Source: Chth-196 sp044370935 (lineage in GTDB: Bacteria; Verrucomicrobiota; Verrucomicrobiia; Chthoniobacterales; Chthoniobacteraceae). From it: a stretch of DNA of 22,614 nucleotides. The notes under the pieces were generated by a model. It was not told where the DNA came from and searched no databases. It worked only from the letters and a program-made list of their open reading frames with translations. Numbering within the stretch: position 1 is the first letter of the stretch; every line of letters starts with the position of its first letter. The translations under genes were made by a program, and so were the position numbers. The stretch covers positions 1 through 22,614 of the forward strand of contig JBILUQ010000029.1 of the NCBI GenBank assembly GCA_044370935.1, given 5' to 3'. Positions 1-6,947 of the stretch are shown here, one piece after another.

Positions 1-1
1 C

Positions 2-1135
2 GGTAAAATCTTCCACCACGGCGGTGGAGGCGAAGCCCGCAAGGGCGCGGCCGCAGCCGAATGGAGCGCACCCGAGTTTCAAGTACTGGGAAAAGTCGGC
101 GGAATCGGCGCCAAACCCCCGTCCAAACTGATCGGCCCGACGCCCATGGGCAATCATCCCGCGATGGACTGGGGGGTGTTCCCCCGCAAGGACGAGGATA
201 AGGGGGACTACCAGCTGGCTTCCTGGGCGATCGAGCAAATCGAAAACGCCGGCAACGAAAAGCCCTTCTTCCTCGCCGCCGGCTTTTTTCTGCCGCACGT
301 GCCGTGTTACGCGACCCAGCAGTGGTTTGACCTGTATCCCGACGACGACAGCGTGCTGCCAAAAATCCGGCCTGACGACCGCGGGGACACGCCCCGGTTT
401 TCCTGGTACCTGCACTGGAACCTGCCGGAGCCGCGCTTCACGTGGCTGCAGGAAAACAACCAGTGGCGCAATCTTGTGCGCAGCTATCTCGCATGCACGA
501 GTTTCGTGGACGCCCAGGTGGGCCGGATCCTGGATGCGCTCGACAAGGCGGGGCTTTCGGAAAACACGATCGTCGTGCTCTGGGGCGACCACGGCTGGCA
601 TTTGGGTGAAAAAGGGCTCACGGGTAAGAACACGCTGTGGGAGCGGGCGACGCGGGTGCCATTGATTTTTGCGGGGCCGGGAGTGAACGCGGGCGGCCGC
701 TGCTCGCAGCCCGCCGAGCTGCTGGACATTTACCCGACGCTGAACGAACTGTGCGGACTGGGCACCATTGCCGATTTGGAGGGCTTGAGTCTAACCCCGC
801 AGCTCAAGAGCGCCGCCGCAAAGCGCGAGCGGCCGGCAATCACCAGCCACAACCAGGGCAACCACGCCGTGCGCAGCGAGCGGTGGCGTTACATCCGGTA
901 CGCGGATCAAACCGAAGAGCTCTACGACATGCAGGCGGATCCAGCCGAGTGGACGAATTTAATCGGCAATAAGAAAACCGACGAAGTCGTGGCCTGGCAC
1001 AAAAAATGGCTGCCGAAGATCGACGTTCCCCCGGCGGCGGGCAGCGCTCACCGAGTGCTGACGTATGATCCGAACTCTGACGAAGCGGAGTGGGAGGGAA
1101 AAACAGTCAAACGATCCGACCCGATCCCGCAGTAG
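2..1135 (+). CDS. Sulfatase, iduronate-2-sulfatase-like, 3' part (5' end outside window)
   Basis: The frame is open from the first bases, so the gene begins upstream; 377 codons are visible. The visible start reads GKIFHHGG, which matches the middle of iduronate-2-sulfatase-like enzymes of marine and soil PVC bacteria. Later motifs are FFLPHVP (a typical sulfatase strand) and WGDHGWHLGEKG followed by K and LWERATRVPL, the C-terminal active-site Asp-His and Lys/Arg region of the alkaline-phosphatase superfamily. The formylglycine site (C/S-x-P-S-R) lies upstream and cannot be checked. Family enzymes are exported and remove sulfate esters from polysaccharides; the substrate cannot be told from the sequence. 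The gene ends at TAG, followed by a convergent minus-strand gene. An internal ATG at base 146 is not the true start because similarity continues upstream of it. Confidence 0.9.
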   Translation, partial: GKIFHHGGGGEARKGAAAAEWSAPEFQVLGKVGGIGAKPPSKLIGPTPMGNHPAMDWGVFPRKDEDKGDYQLASWAIEQIENAGNEKPFFLAAGFFLPHVPCYATQQWFDLYPDDDSVLPKIRPDDRGDTPRFSWYLHWNLPEPRFTWLQENNQWRNLVRSYLACTSFVDAQVGRILDALDKAGLSENTIVVLWGDHGWHLGEKGLTGKNTLWERATRVPLIFAGPGVNAGGRCSQPAELLDIYPTLNELCGLGTIADLEGLSLTPQLKSAAAKRERPAITSHNQGNHAVRSERWRYIRYADQTEELYDMQADPAEWTNLIGNKKTDEVVAWHKKWLPKIDVPPAAGSAHRVLTYDPNSDEAEWEGKTVKRSDPIPQ

Positions 1136-1175
1136 ACATAGACTATGCATTGCGTTCGCGGCGCGAAACGCGGCG

Positions 1176-1206
1176 AAAAAAACGCGCTGCGGCTCCGCGC
1201 GCCGCA
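1176..1206 (-). terminator. Rho-independent terminator for the minus-strand gene ending at 1219
   Basis: Read on the minus strand, a GC-rich stem (CGCGC / GCGCG, or alternatively TGCGGC / GCCGCA) is followed directly by seven T residues. It starts 13 bases after the TGA stop of the unknown gene at 1219-1644. This is the classic intrinsic terminator layout and supports that gene being transcribed. On the plus strand A residues precede the stem and no T-run follows, so it is not an obvious terminator for the sulfatase. Confidence 0.6.
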
Positions 1207-1218
1207 AGGGCCAGCATT

Positions 1219-1644
1219 TCAAAAAAGCTCCATTTGAGCCGGCCTTCCATCGGGCCCGGCATCCGGCGCAATCAAGTCGCACGAGTAGATAGGCCGCTCG
1301 AGAGCGGGCATGCGGTGATGCCCGTAAAGCTTGCGTTCAATATGGGACGCGGAGCGGGTGAGGACCAGTATTTGCGGAGAGCCGGACGCGCGGTCCCAAA
1401 GCCCGCGAATCACGCAGCCCTCGGGAACCTCACCCCAGTGGAGTCGTCCATCGCGCGACGAACGCTCCGCGAAACGCGAAGCTGGAATATCAACCGGCTG
1501 GAACCCCTGTTTGAGCCACCAGGACAATCTTTCGCTGCGCGCAAAGCCACCCCAAATCGCACGATCAAAACCAGCGCCAACCCACGCCGCAATCAAGCGG
1601 CCGGGGCGGTGCATGGTGCTCATGGATTCAAACGCTGCGCACAT
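1219..1644 (-). CDS. Hypothetical protein, 141 aa
   Basis: I do not recognise the family. The reading frame looks like real protein: aromatic residues and charged residues are well mixed (for example WGGFARSERLSWWLKQGF around residues 31-48), unlike the Arg/Pro-rich shadow frames on the other strand. No signal peptide or membrane segment is evident. The start is uncertain: ATG at 1644, or ATG at 1620 (MSTMHRPG), or 1611 (MHRPG), none with a well-spaced ribosome site. A plausible intrinsic terminator follows the stop, and a 7-bp inverted repeat lies about 40 bases upstream. It is convergent with the sulfatase. An alternative plus-strand frame (1090-1740) was judged a shadow. Confidence 0.5.
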   Translation of the reverse strand: MCAAFESMSTMHRPGRLIAAWVGAGFDRAIWGGFARSERLSWWLKQGFQPVDIPASRFAERSSRDGRLHWGEVPEGCVIRGLWDRASGSPQILVLTRSASHIERKLYGHHRMPALERPIYSCDLIAPDAGPDGRPAQMELF

Positions 1645-1685
1645 GCTTCCGATTCTTGTCTCCCTTCGGAAAACCTCAAACCGAG

Positions 1686-1704
1686 ATTTTCACTCAATGA
1701 AAAT
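1686..1704. promoter_or_regulatory. Perfect 7-bp inverted repeat upstream of the unknown minus-strand gene
   Basis: ATTTTCA-CTCAA-TGAAAAT is a perfect inverted repeat with a five-base centre, about 40-60 bases upstream of the start at 1644. It could be a regulator site or a small hairpin in the leader. No regulator family is assigned. Confidence 0.3.
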
Positions 1705-1780
1705 TTCCAGCTTCGGGCGGAGCTAGGCGTTGCAGCGTAAGATGTCTACATTTTCAAAAATCTCGGTCCGTCACAACCCC

Positions 1781-1805
1781 TGGGACCGCGCAGCCCCAGC
1801 TGCGC
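1781..1805. repeat. Isolated copy of a 25-bp palindromic repeat also found at 11589 and 13388
   Basis: The segment contains GCGCAGCCCCAGCTGCGC, which folds as GCGCAG / CTGCGC with a six-base loop. It matches 24 of 25 bases of the segments at 11589-11613 and 13388-13412, where the same sequence sits inside a longer ~160-bp repeat unit. Here only this core is present, without the flanking 14-bp motif. Confidence 0.6.
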
Positions 1806-1917
1806 CCAGACGCGGCTTGCACCAAAGAGGTGGCGCGGCAACTGACCGATGCAAGGACGTGTAAGCGCACGCTGTCGCTGCGCGTTCCCAGGGGGATGCT
1901 GTGATTTGTGCGAGTCC

Positions 1918-1942
1918 GGTTCAAATCCTTCAGGGCTCACCA
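1918..1942 (+). other. tRNA 3'-end-like segment (pseudo-tRNA or possible attachment-site remnant)
   Basis: The segment has a T-loop-like TTCAAAT, then CCTTC, then an acceptor-like AGGGCTC, a discriminator A and CCA. The matching 5' half is missing: the bases before the T-loop (TCCGG) do not pair with CCTTC, and I found no GAGCCCT acceptor strand upstream. It is therefore not a working tRNA gene. Short tRNA 3' ends like this are left by tRNA-targeting integrases, or by decay of a tRNA gene. No integrase gene is in the window. Confidence 0.35.
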
Positions 1943-2081
1943 GGCCGGCCCATGAAAACCTCGCCCGTTGGCCCAGGCTCAAATGATTCCACTCCTTCGC
2001 TGCTGCGGAAACTTGCGGTATTTCACGTCCAGCAACTCCACGGGTGATTCACAAATCCGACCATGTTCGCCACACCACCCA

Positions 2082-2765
2082 CTAGACGGCCGCCGCGTTG
2101 ATCCGCCGCAGAGTTGCGACCAAGTCGGAAAAACGTTCCCCTTGGATGAGCACATGAGCGCGCAGCAACTCCGCCGCGTGCTGGCCGTCCCCGGCCTCCA
2201 CCGCGGCCACAATCCCGCAATGTTCCGAGAACGAAACGTCCATGCGGTTGCGCACCCGCAACTGAAGCCGTCTGTAAGGCTGCAGACGCCTGTGCAGGGC
2301 CGCCGCCTGCTCGGCAAGGAAAGTGTTGTGCCCCGCCTCGTAGAGGCAGCGATGGAACGCCTCGTTGTGCTCGTAGTACAAATCGCAATTCCCGGCAGCC
2401 CGCGCGGATTCGCAGGCCTGATGCGCCCGCTGGAGTGCCGCCAGCTCAATGGGCTGTATCCGGCGCGCCGCCAGGCGGCCGCACATGGCCTCGAGCTCGG
2501 CCATCACCTCGAACATTTCGCACAATCGCTCCGCGCTCATCTCGGGCACCGTCGCGCCCCTCCTCGGGCGGACCTCCAGCAGCCCCACGGAGCCGAGCTG
2601 GATGAGCGCCTCCCGGATCGGCGTCCGGGACACCCCGAAGCTGGCGGCCAACTCCTGCTCGTCCAGGCGCATCCCGGGCGCGTAAACGCCCGTGACGATG
2701 CGCTCTTCAATGGCCTGACGCAAATTCTCAGGGCGCCGCGCCAGAGTAGTCGTGATGTCTTCCAT
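2082..2765 (-). CDS. mdcY: GntR-family (FCD) regulator of malonate operon, MdcY/MatR-like
   Basis: This 227-aa protein has an N-terminal winged helix (about residues 14-72, with the recognition helix region FGVSRTPIREAL typical of GntR proteins) and an all-helical FCD effector domain (about 80-210). FCD metal-ligand positions are visible as N134, H138, H182 and H204. It is transcribed away from the malonate operon, with a 130-bp divergent intergenic region holding a palindrome close to the MdcY box. In Acinetobacter (MdcY) and Rhizobium (MatR), FCD regulators control malonate genes and respond to malonate. The assignment here rests on family, position and operator, so malonate as effector is an inference. 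The start ATG at 2765 lacks a clear ribosome site. Confidence 0.85.
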   Translation of the reverse strand: MEDITTTLARRPENLRQAIEERIVTGVYAPGMRLDEQELAASFGVSRTPIREALIQLGSVGLLEVRPRRGATVPEMSAERLCEMFEVMAELEAMCGRLAARRIQPIELAALQRAHQACESARAAGNCDLYYEHNEAFHRCLYEAGHNTFLAEQAAALHRRLQPYRRLQLRVRNRMDVSFSEHCGIVAAVEAGDGQHAAELLRAHVLIQGERFSDLVATLRRINAAAV

Positions 2766-2822
2766 ACATTTTCAGAGTCCCAAACCGATTCAGCGCCCGC
2801 GGACGCATTCAACCGGTTTTCA

Positions 2823-2852
2823 TTGCATATCAAAACCCGCCTCATGTATACA
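2823..2852 (+). promoter_or_regulatory. Predicted sigma70-type promoter of the malonate operon
   Basis: TTGCAT (2823-2828) and TATACA (2847-2852) are separated by 18 bases and fit -35 and -10 hexamers. Transcription would start near 2859, giving a leader of about 37 bases before the ATG at 2896. The -10 box lies wholly inside the palindromic operator. Confidence 0.5.
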
Positions 2853-2856
2853 AGAG
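2841..2856. promoter_or_regulatory. Predicted MdcY-type operator
   Basis: CTCATGTATACAAGAG is a palindrome with one mismatched pair; its core TGTATACA is perfect. From memory, the Acinetobacter MdcY site is ATTGTATACAAT, which shares the TGTATACAA run. The site sits in the divergent region between the regulator and the operon, and overlaps the predicted -10 box, the expected place for a repressor released by malonate. Confidence 0.65.
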
Positions 2857-2895
2857 TTCCGTTTGAGTAGCGCTCCAGCAACACATCCCCCAGTC

Positions 2896-3648
2896 ATGCG
2901 CACCCCCAAAAACCCGCCGGTCGATTTCCTAAAGACGACCGCCGCACTCCTCCTCGCTGCTGCCTTCCCCGTGACCGCAGTGACCGCCGCCGATTCCCTC
3001 GCCGCTCCAGAGGCGAACCAAAAGGAGACCGCGTCCAAAACCCACCTTAAGTACGAGGCCGTGCTGAAGGCCGCGCAGAAAACTCCGCCCGCTCCCGGCT
3101 CCGTGATCTGCATCGGGAGTTCGCACATGGAATTATGGAAAACGGTCGCATCCGATCTTGCACCGCTCCGGGTCCACAACCACGGCGTCGGTGGCAGCAA
3201 AATGTCGCAGGCCGCAGAGTTGTACATCGAGAATCTGGCCATCCAGTTCAAGCCGCGTGCGGTCATTCTCTACGAGGGCAGTAACGACGTCGCTGGCGAT
3301 GTCGCACCCGAGACCATACTCGAGCATTTCAAGACCCTGCATACCCGGCTTCACTCCGCGCTTCCGGATGCCCGCCTGTATGTGCTGAGCATTGTTCCAA
3401 GCCCCGGCAAACGCTTCGAAAAAATAGACGTGGTACGCAAAACGAACGGCCTTCTCCGCAAGGAGTGCGAGGGCCAGCCGTGGATAAAGTTCATCGATAT
3501 CACCGAACCCCTCATCGGCGCCGACGGCGTTCCGATCGCCGCCTGCTTTATTCCGGGCAACATCCATATGACGCCCGCCGGCTACGAAGTGTGGAAGACT
3601 GCGATCGCCCCGGTGATCCTGCCAATTGAAAAACCATTCGAGAAATAA
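2896..3648 (+). CDS. Secreted SGNH/GDSL-type hydrolase, first gene of the malonate operon
   Basis: The start at 2896 gives a 250-aa protein beginning with a clear signal peptide (hydrophobic TTAALLLAAAFPVTAV, residues 14-29; cleavage near residue 32). The frame is open further upstream, but those codons run through the operator and promoter, so the earlier starts are unlikely. SGNH blocks are visible: GSSHMELW (nucleophile Ser76), NHGVGGSKM (Gly100), YEGSND (Asn130) and HMTPAGY (His224). The usual Asp three residues before the catalytic His is Gly221 here. Family members are esterases or lipases acting on acyl groups of sugars and polymers. It is followed after 83 bp by madL on the same strand. 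Its substrate is unknown; release of malonate from an ester is a speculative possibility from context. Confidence 0.85.
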   Translation: MRTPKNPPVDFLKTTAALLLAAAFPVTAVTAADSLAAPEANQKETASKTHLKYEAVLKAAQKTPPAPGSVICIGSSHMELWKTVASDLAPLRVHNHGVGGSKMSQAAELYIENLAIQFKPRAVILYEGSNDVAGDVAPETILEHFKTLHTRLHSALPDARLYVLSIVPSPGKRFEKIDVVRKTNGLLRKECEGQPWIKFIDITEPLIGADGVPIAACFIPGNIHMTPAGYEVWKTAIAPVILPIEKPFEK

Positions 3649-3670
3649 CCCTCCCCGAATCGTCCGCTTA

Positions 3671-3695
3671 TTTACCGGACAAGATAGCCGGTAAA
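3671..3695. other. Perfect 8-bp hairpin between the SGNH gene and madL
   Basis: TTTACCGG and CCGGTAAA are separated by nine bases. On the plus strand the stem is followed by A residues, not T, so it is not a standard intrinsic terminator. It could stabilise or process the mRNA between the first gene and the transporter genes, or be a protein-binding site. Confidence 0.45.
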
Positions 3696-3731
3696 AAAAT
3701 TTACAGTGACGACCGTCCGCCATCTCCACCC

Positions 3732-4133
3732 ATGATTATCTACGGCACGAGCATTCTCGCCATCTGTTATCTGTTTGGAGTGTGGCTCGGTGACATTCTT
3801 GGTAGAATCATTGGCATCCAAACCAATGTTGGAGGCGTTGGCATCGCGATGATGTTGCTGATCGGCGTCCGCTTTTTGCTGCACAAGCGCAATCTAATGA
3901 CGCCCGTGACGGAAGCTGGAGTAGGGTTCTGGGCGGCGATGTACATTCCGGTGGTGGTGGCGATGGCCGCACAACAAAACGTGGTCGCAGCACTCAAGGG
4001 CGGGCCTGTCGCGCTCGTCGCGGCCCTGGCAACCTTCGCGCTGTGCGTGTCGGTCATCGCCTTCATCAACCGCGCCACTTCCAAAGGCCAGTCAGCCTCG
4101 TGGCAGGAAAGTTCCGCCCCCGAGAAACACTGA
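3732..4133 (+). CDS. madL: Malonate transporter subunit MadL
   Basis: The 133-aa product matches the small subunit of the two-component MadL-MadM malonate carrier of the inner membrane. It begins MIIYGTSILAICYLFGVWLG and contains NVGGVGIAMMLLI, both typical of MadL. About four membrane segments are visible (near residues 3-22, 33-52, 64-82 and 89-112), with a short polar C-terminal tail. In the family, MadL and MadM together import malonate with a coupling cation (sodium or proton). madM starts 19 bases after the stop. The length is normal for the family. Confidence 0.93.
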   Translation: MIIYGTSILAICYLFGVWLGDILGRIIGIQTNVGGVGIAMMLLIGVRFLLHKRNLMTPVTEAGVGFWAAMYIPVVVAMAAQQNVVAALKGGPVALVAALATFALCVSVIAFINRATSKGQSASWQESSAPEKH

Positions 4134-4152
4134 GTGATTGAGTCCACGCCCC

Positions 4153-4914
4153 ATGGAAATGCTCGAACACGCCTTTAGGGAAAACAGCCTCATAGGCGCT
4201 TTCGCGTTCGTCGGGATCGTGATGTTTCTCTCGTCATGGCTGGGCCGCCGACTCACCTGCGGGCGCGTGCACGGCTCTGCGATCGCCATCTTCATCGGCC
4301 TCCTGCTCGCCTACTGGAGTGGCCGACAAACCGGCGGCACCAAAGGACTCGCCGATTTCAAAATGCTATCCGGAATCGGGCTCATGGGCGGCTCGATGAT
4401 GCGCGATTTTACAATCGTCGCCACCGCCTTCGAGGTGCATGTGGAGGAGGCAAAGAAAGCCGGTTTCATCGGTCTGTTTTCGCTGGTGCTCGGCACGCTG
4501 ATTCCATTCACCGTGGGCGGCACAGCGGCGTGGTGCATGGGTTATAAAGACGCCGTATCAATCACCACCATTGGCGCGGGGGCGATCACCTACATTGTCG
4601 GTCCTGTGACGGGCGCCGCAATCGGAGCGAGTTCGGAGCTGATGGCATTGTCTATTGCCACCGGTCTGCTCAAGGCAATTCTTGTGATGGTTTTTACTCC
4701 GGCGCTCGCGCGTTTCATGGGTCTCAACAATCCCCGGGCGGCGATGGTTTTCGGGGGCCTGGCCGGCACCGTGAGCGGCGTGTCTGCTGGACTCGCAGCG
4801 ACAGACCGCCGCCTTGTGCCCTACGGTGCGCTGGTCGCGACTTTTCACACCGGCTTTGGGTGCCTTGTGGCCCCCTCAGTATTGTTTCTCGCAACGAAGG
4901 CCATCGTCGGTTGA
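4153..4914 (+). CDS. madM: Malonate transporter subunit MadM
   Basis: The 253-aa protein is the large subunit of the MadLM malonate carrier. Family landmarks are HGSAIAIFIGLLLAYW, GGTKGLADF, SGIGLMGGSMMRDF, TTIGAGAITYIVGPVTGAAIG and GLAATDRRLVPYGAL. Several glycine-rich membrane segments span the whole protein. I chose ATG 4153 (MEMLEHAF) because MadM proteins begin close to this point; a TTG at 4138 would add five residues. It partners MadL and supplies malonate to the decarboxylase encoded downstream. Confidence 0.93.
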   Translation: MEMLEHAFRENSLIGAFAFVGIVMFLSSWLGRRLTCGRVHGSAIAIFIGLLLAYWSGRQTGGTKGLADFKMLSGIGLMGGSMMRDFTIVATAFEVHVEEAKKAGFIGLFSLVLGTLIPFTVGGTAAWCMGYKDAVSITTIGAGAITYIVGPVTGAAIGASSELMALSIATGLLKAILVMVFTPALARFMGLNNPRAAMVFGGLAGTVSGVSAGLAATDRRLVPYGALVATFHTGFGCLVAPSVLFLATKAIVG

Positions 4915-4967
4915 GCGCTCCGCTCTTTAAACGCAATTTCGACCACGCTTTCCACCAGCCCGATTTC

Positions 4968-6623
4968 ATGACCACCGATGTCACTACGCCCCATCGCGAC
5001 TTGCGACGACAGGGCCGTCTGCGCCGAATCCAGCGGGCCGCCGCCATTGGCATCGACAGGCATGTGCAGCCATCGCGGGTGGGCGAATTGCTGGCCTCAG
5101 TGATCGAGCCAGGAGACCGAGTTTGCTTGGAGGGCAACAACCAAAAGCAGGCGGATTTTCTGTCGGAGGCGCTCGCCGACTGCGATCCAACGCAACTGCA
5201 CCACCTTCACATGGTGCAGTCCGTTTTGTCCCTTCCGAGCCACATTAACCTTTTTGAAAAAGGCATCGCCAGCCGACTGGACTTCGCCTTCTCCGGCCCG
5301 CAAGGCAACCGCCTCGCGCGGCTAGTGCAGGATCGCCGGATCGAGATCGGCGCCATCCACACCTATCTCGAGCTCTTCGGGCGATACTTCGTCGACCTCA
5401 CCCCGAACGTCTGCCTCATCGCGGCACATTCAGCCGACGCCAGCGGCAATCTCTACACCGGCCCCAATACAGAGGACACTCCCGCCATCGTCGAGGCGAC
5501 CGCCTTCCGCAGCGGCATCGTCATCGCCCAGGTCAACGAACTCGCTGACACCCTGCCTCGAGTTGATATCCCCGCCGACTGGGTCGACTTCTGGGTTGTC
5601 GCGCCGCGTCCAAACCACATTGAACCGCTGTTCACCCGCGACCCCGCGCAGATCACCGAAGTGCAGGTGCTCATGGCGATGATGGCCATCAGAGGCATCT
5701 ACGCTGAGTATGGCGTCAAACGGCTCAACCACGGAATCGGTTTCGACACGGCAGCCATCGAACTCCTGCTGCCCACCTACGCCGCGGAACTCGGGCTCAA
5801 AGGCAAGATCTGCACGCACTGGGCGTTGAACCCGCACCCCACGCTCATTCCCGCCATCGAATCCGGGTGCGTCGAGTCGATCCACTGTTTCGGTTCCGAA
5901 GTCGGGATGGAAAAATACATCGAGGCACGCTCCGATGTTTTTTTCACAGGCGCCGATGGCTCGATGCGCTCGAACCGCGCTTTCAGCCAGACCGCCGGGC
6001 TCTACGCGTGCGACATGTTCATCGGATCCACCCTGCAAATCGATCTCGCCGGAAACAGCTCCACGGCCACCAAGGGCCGAATCACGGGCTTCGGCGGCGC
6101 ACCGAACATGGGATCCGATCCCCACGGACGACGGCACGCATCTCCCGCATGGATCAAAGCGGGGCGCGAAGCCGGAGGCCCGAACGCGATCCGCGGCCGC
6201 AAACTTGTGGTTCAGATGGTGGAGACTTTCAGGGAACACATGGCCCCGGTCTTTGTTGAAACACTTGACGCTTGGGGTCTGCGCGAAAGCATGGGGCTCG
6301 AGCTGCCACCTATCATGATCTACGGAGAAGACGTCAGCCACATCGTTACCGAGGAAGGCATCGCAAACTTGCTTTTATGCCGCACCCCCCAGGAGCGCGA
6401 ACAAGCCATTCGCGGCGTCGCGGCATTCACCCCAGTCGGAATGGCCCGCGATCGTCAGATGGTTGAAACCCTGCGTGCGCGCGGCATCATCCGGCGTCCG
6501 GAGGACCTCGGAATCGACCTAAGGCGCGCCAACCGCGATCTTCTCGCAGCCCGCTCCATCAAGGATCTGGTGCGCTGGTCCGGCGGACTCTACTCCCCGC
6601 CTTCGCGTTTCCGAAACTGGTAA
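4968..6623 (+). CDS. mdcA: Malonate decarboxylase alpha subunit MdcA (acetyl-S-ACP:malonate ACP transferase)
   Basis: MdcA swaps the acetyl group on the carrier protein for malonate, releasing acetate and forming malonyl-S-ACP. At 551 aa the length equals that of characterised MdcA proteins. A CoA-transferase-like glycine-rich segment is visible at residues 55-64 (EGNNQKQADF), followed by IGAIHTYLELFGRYFVDL, the NHIEPLFTRDPAQI region, and GRITGFGGAPNMGSDPHGRR. The open frame extends upstream to 4860 but that part overlaps madM in another frame and does not resemble MdcA; ATG 4968 (MTTDVTTPHRDL) fits the family start. No strong ribosome site is seen. The 53-bp gap after madM is the largest within the madL-mdcH run. 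Confidence 0.95.
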   Translation: MTTDVTTPHRDLRRQGRLRRIQRAAAIGIDRHVQPSRVGELLASVIEPGDRVCLEGNNQKQADFLSEALADCDPTQLHHLHMVQSVLSLPSHINLFEKGIASRLDFAFSGPQGNRLARLVQDRRIEIGAIHTYLELFGRYFVDLTPNVCLIAAHSADASGNLYTGPNTEDTPAIVEATAFRSGIVIAQVNELADTLPRVDIPADWVDFWVVAPRPNHIEPLFTRDPAQITEVQVLMAMMAIRGIYAEYGVKRLNHGIGFDTAAIELLLPTYAAELGLKGKICTHWALNPHPTLIPAIESGCVESIHCFGSEVGMEKYIEARSDVFFTGADGSMRSNRAFSQTAGLYACDMFIGSTLQIDLAGNSSTATKGRITGFGGAPNMGSDPHGRRHASPAWIKAGREAGGPNAIRGRKLVVQMVETFREHMAPVFVETLDAWGLRESMGLELPPIMIYGEDVSHIVTEEGIANLLLCRTPQEREQAIRGVAAFTPVGMARDRQMVETLRARGIIRRPEDLGIDLRRANRDLLAARSIKDLVRWSGGLYSPPSRFRNW

Positions 6624-6632
6624 GCCGCGCAT

Positions 6633-6947
6633 ATGGAAACGATCGATCTTCAATTTCCCTCGGAGCCCGCTGCCGCTGCACAAAAAGCGTCCCTGTGCGG
6701 CGTAGTTGGGTCAGGCAATCTCGAGATCCTCATCCAGCCCGGCCAGGACAAGTCCCGCTGCACGCTGCGCATCAAAACGTCGGCCCGTGGATTCGGAAAA
6801 ATCTGGGAGGCCGTGGCCGCTGATTTCACCAGTTGCCATGCCGCTGGCGGCACGAAAATCGACATCAACGACATGGGCGCGACCCCGGCGGTTGTCACCC
6901 TCCGCCTCGGGCAAGCGCTGCGCCAATTCATCGGGGACTCCAAATGA
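6633..6947 (+). CDS. mdcC: Malonate decarboxylase acyl carrier protein MdcC (delta subunit)
   Basis: This 104-aa carrier protein bears the 2'-(5''-phosphoribosyl)-3'-dephospho-CoA prosthetic group on a serine. The attachment motif is visible as VVGSGNLEIL, with Ser27 the expected modified residue (Ser25 in the Klebsiella protein). The segment DINDMGATPAVVTLRLGQAL near the C terminus is also typical. It starts 9 bases after mdcA and its stop overlaps the mdcD start (ATGA), indicating translational coupling. Activation needs MdcB and MdcG, both encoded downstream. Confidence 0.95.
   Translation: METIDLQFPSEPAAAAQKASLCGVVGSGNLEILIQPGQDKSRCTLRIKTSARGFGKIWEAVAADFTSCHAAGGTKIDINDMGATPAVVTLRLGQALRQFIGDSK

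Noticed and set aside
1090..1740. 216-codon plus-strand open frame
   Set aside because: Arg/Ala/Pro-rich composition, no recognisable domain, and it overlaps the sulfatase end and the more protein-like minus-strand gene with its terminator. Treated as a shadow.
1870..1942. Intact tRNA gene
   Set aside because: The T-stem does not pair, no acceptor 5' strand GAGCCCT is found upstream, and no anticodon arm could be placed; only the 3' end is tRNA-like.
1968..2870. 300-codon plus-strand open frame opposite the malonate regulator
   Set aside because: It is fully antisense to a clear GntR/FCD gene, crosses the predicted promoter, and has shadow-like composition.
3671..3700. Intrinsic terminator after the SGNH gene
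   Set aside because: The stem is perfect but is followed by A residues on the plus strand and has no T-run on the minus strand; kept only as a hairpin.
5430..6341. 303-codon minus-strand open frame
   Set aside because: Antisense to mdcA, whose family match is strong across the same bases; a high-GC shadow.
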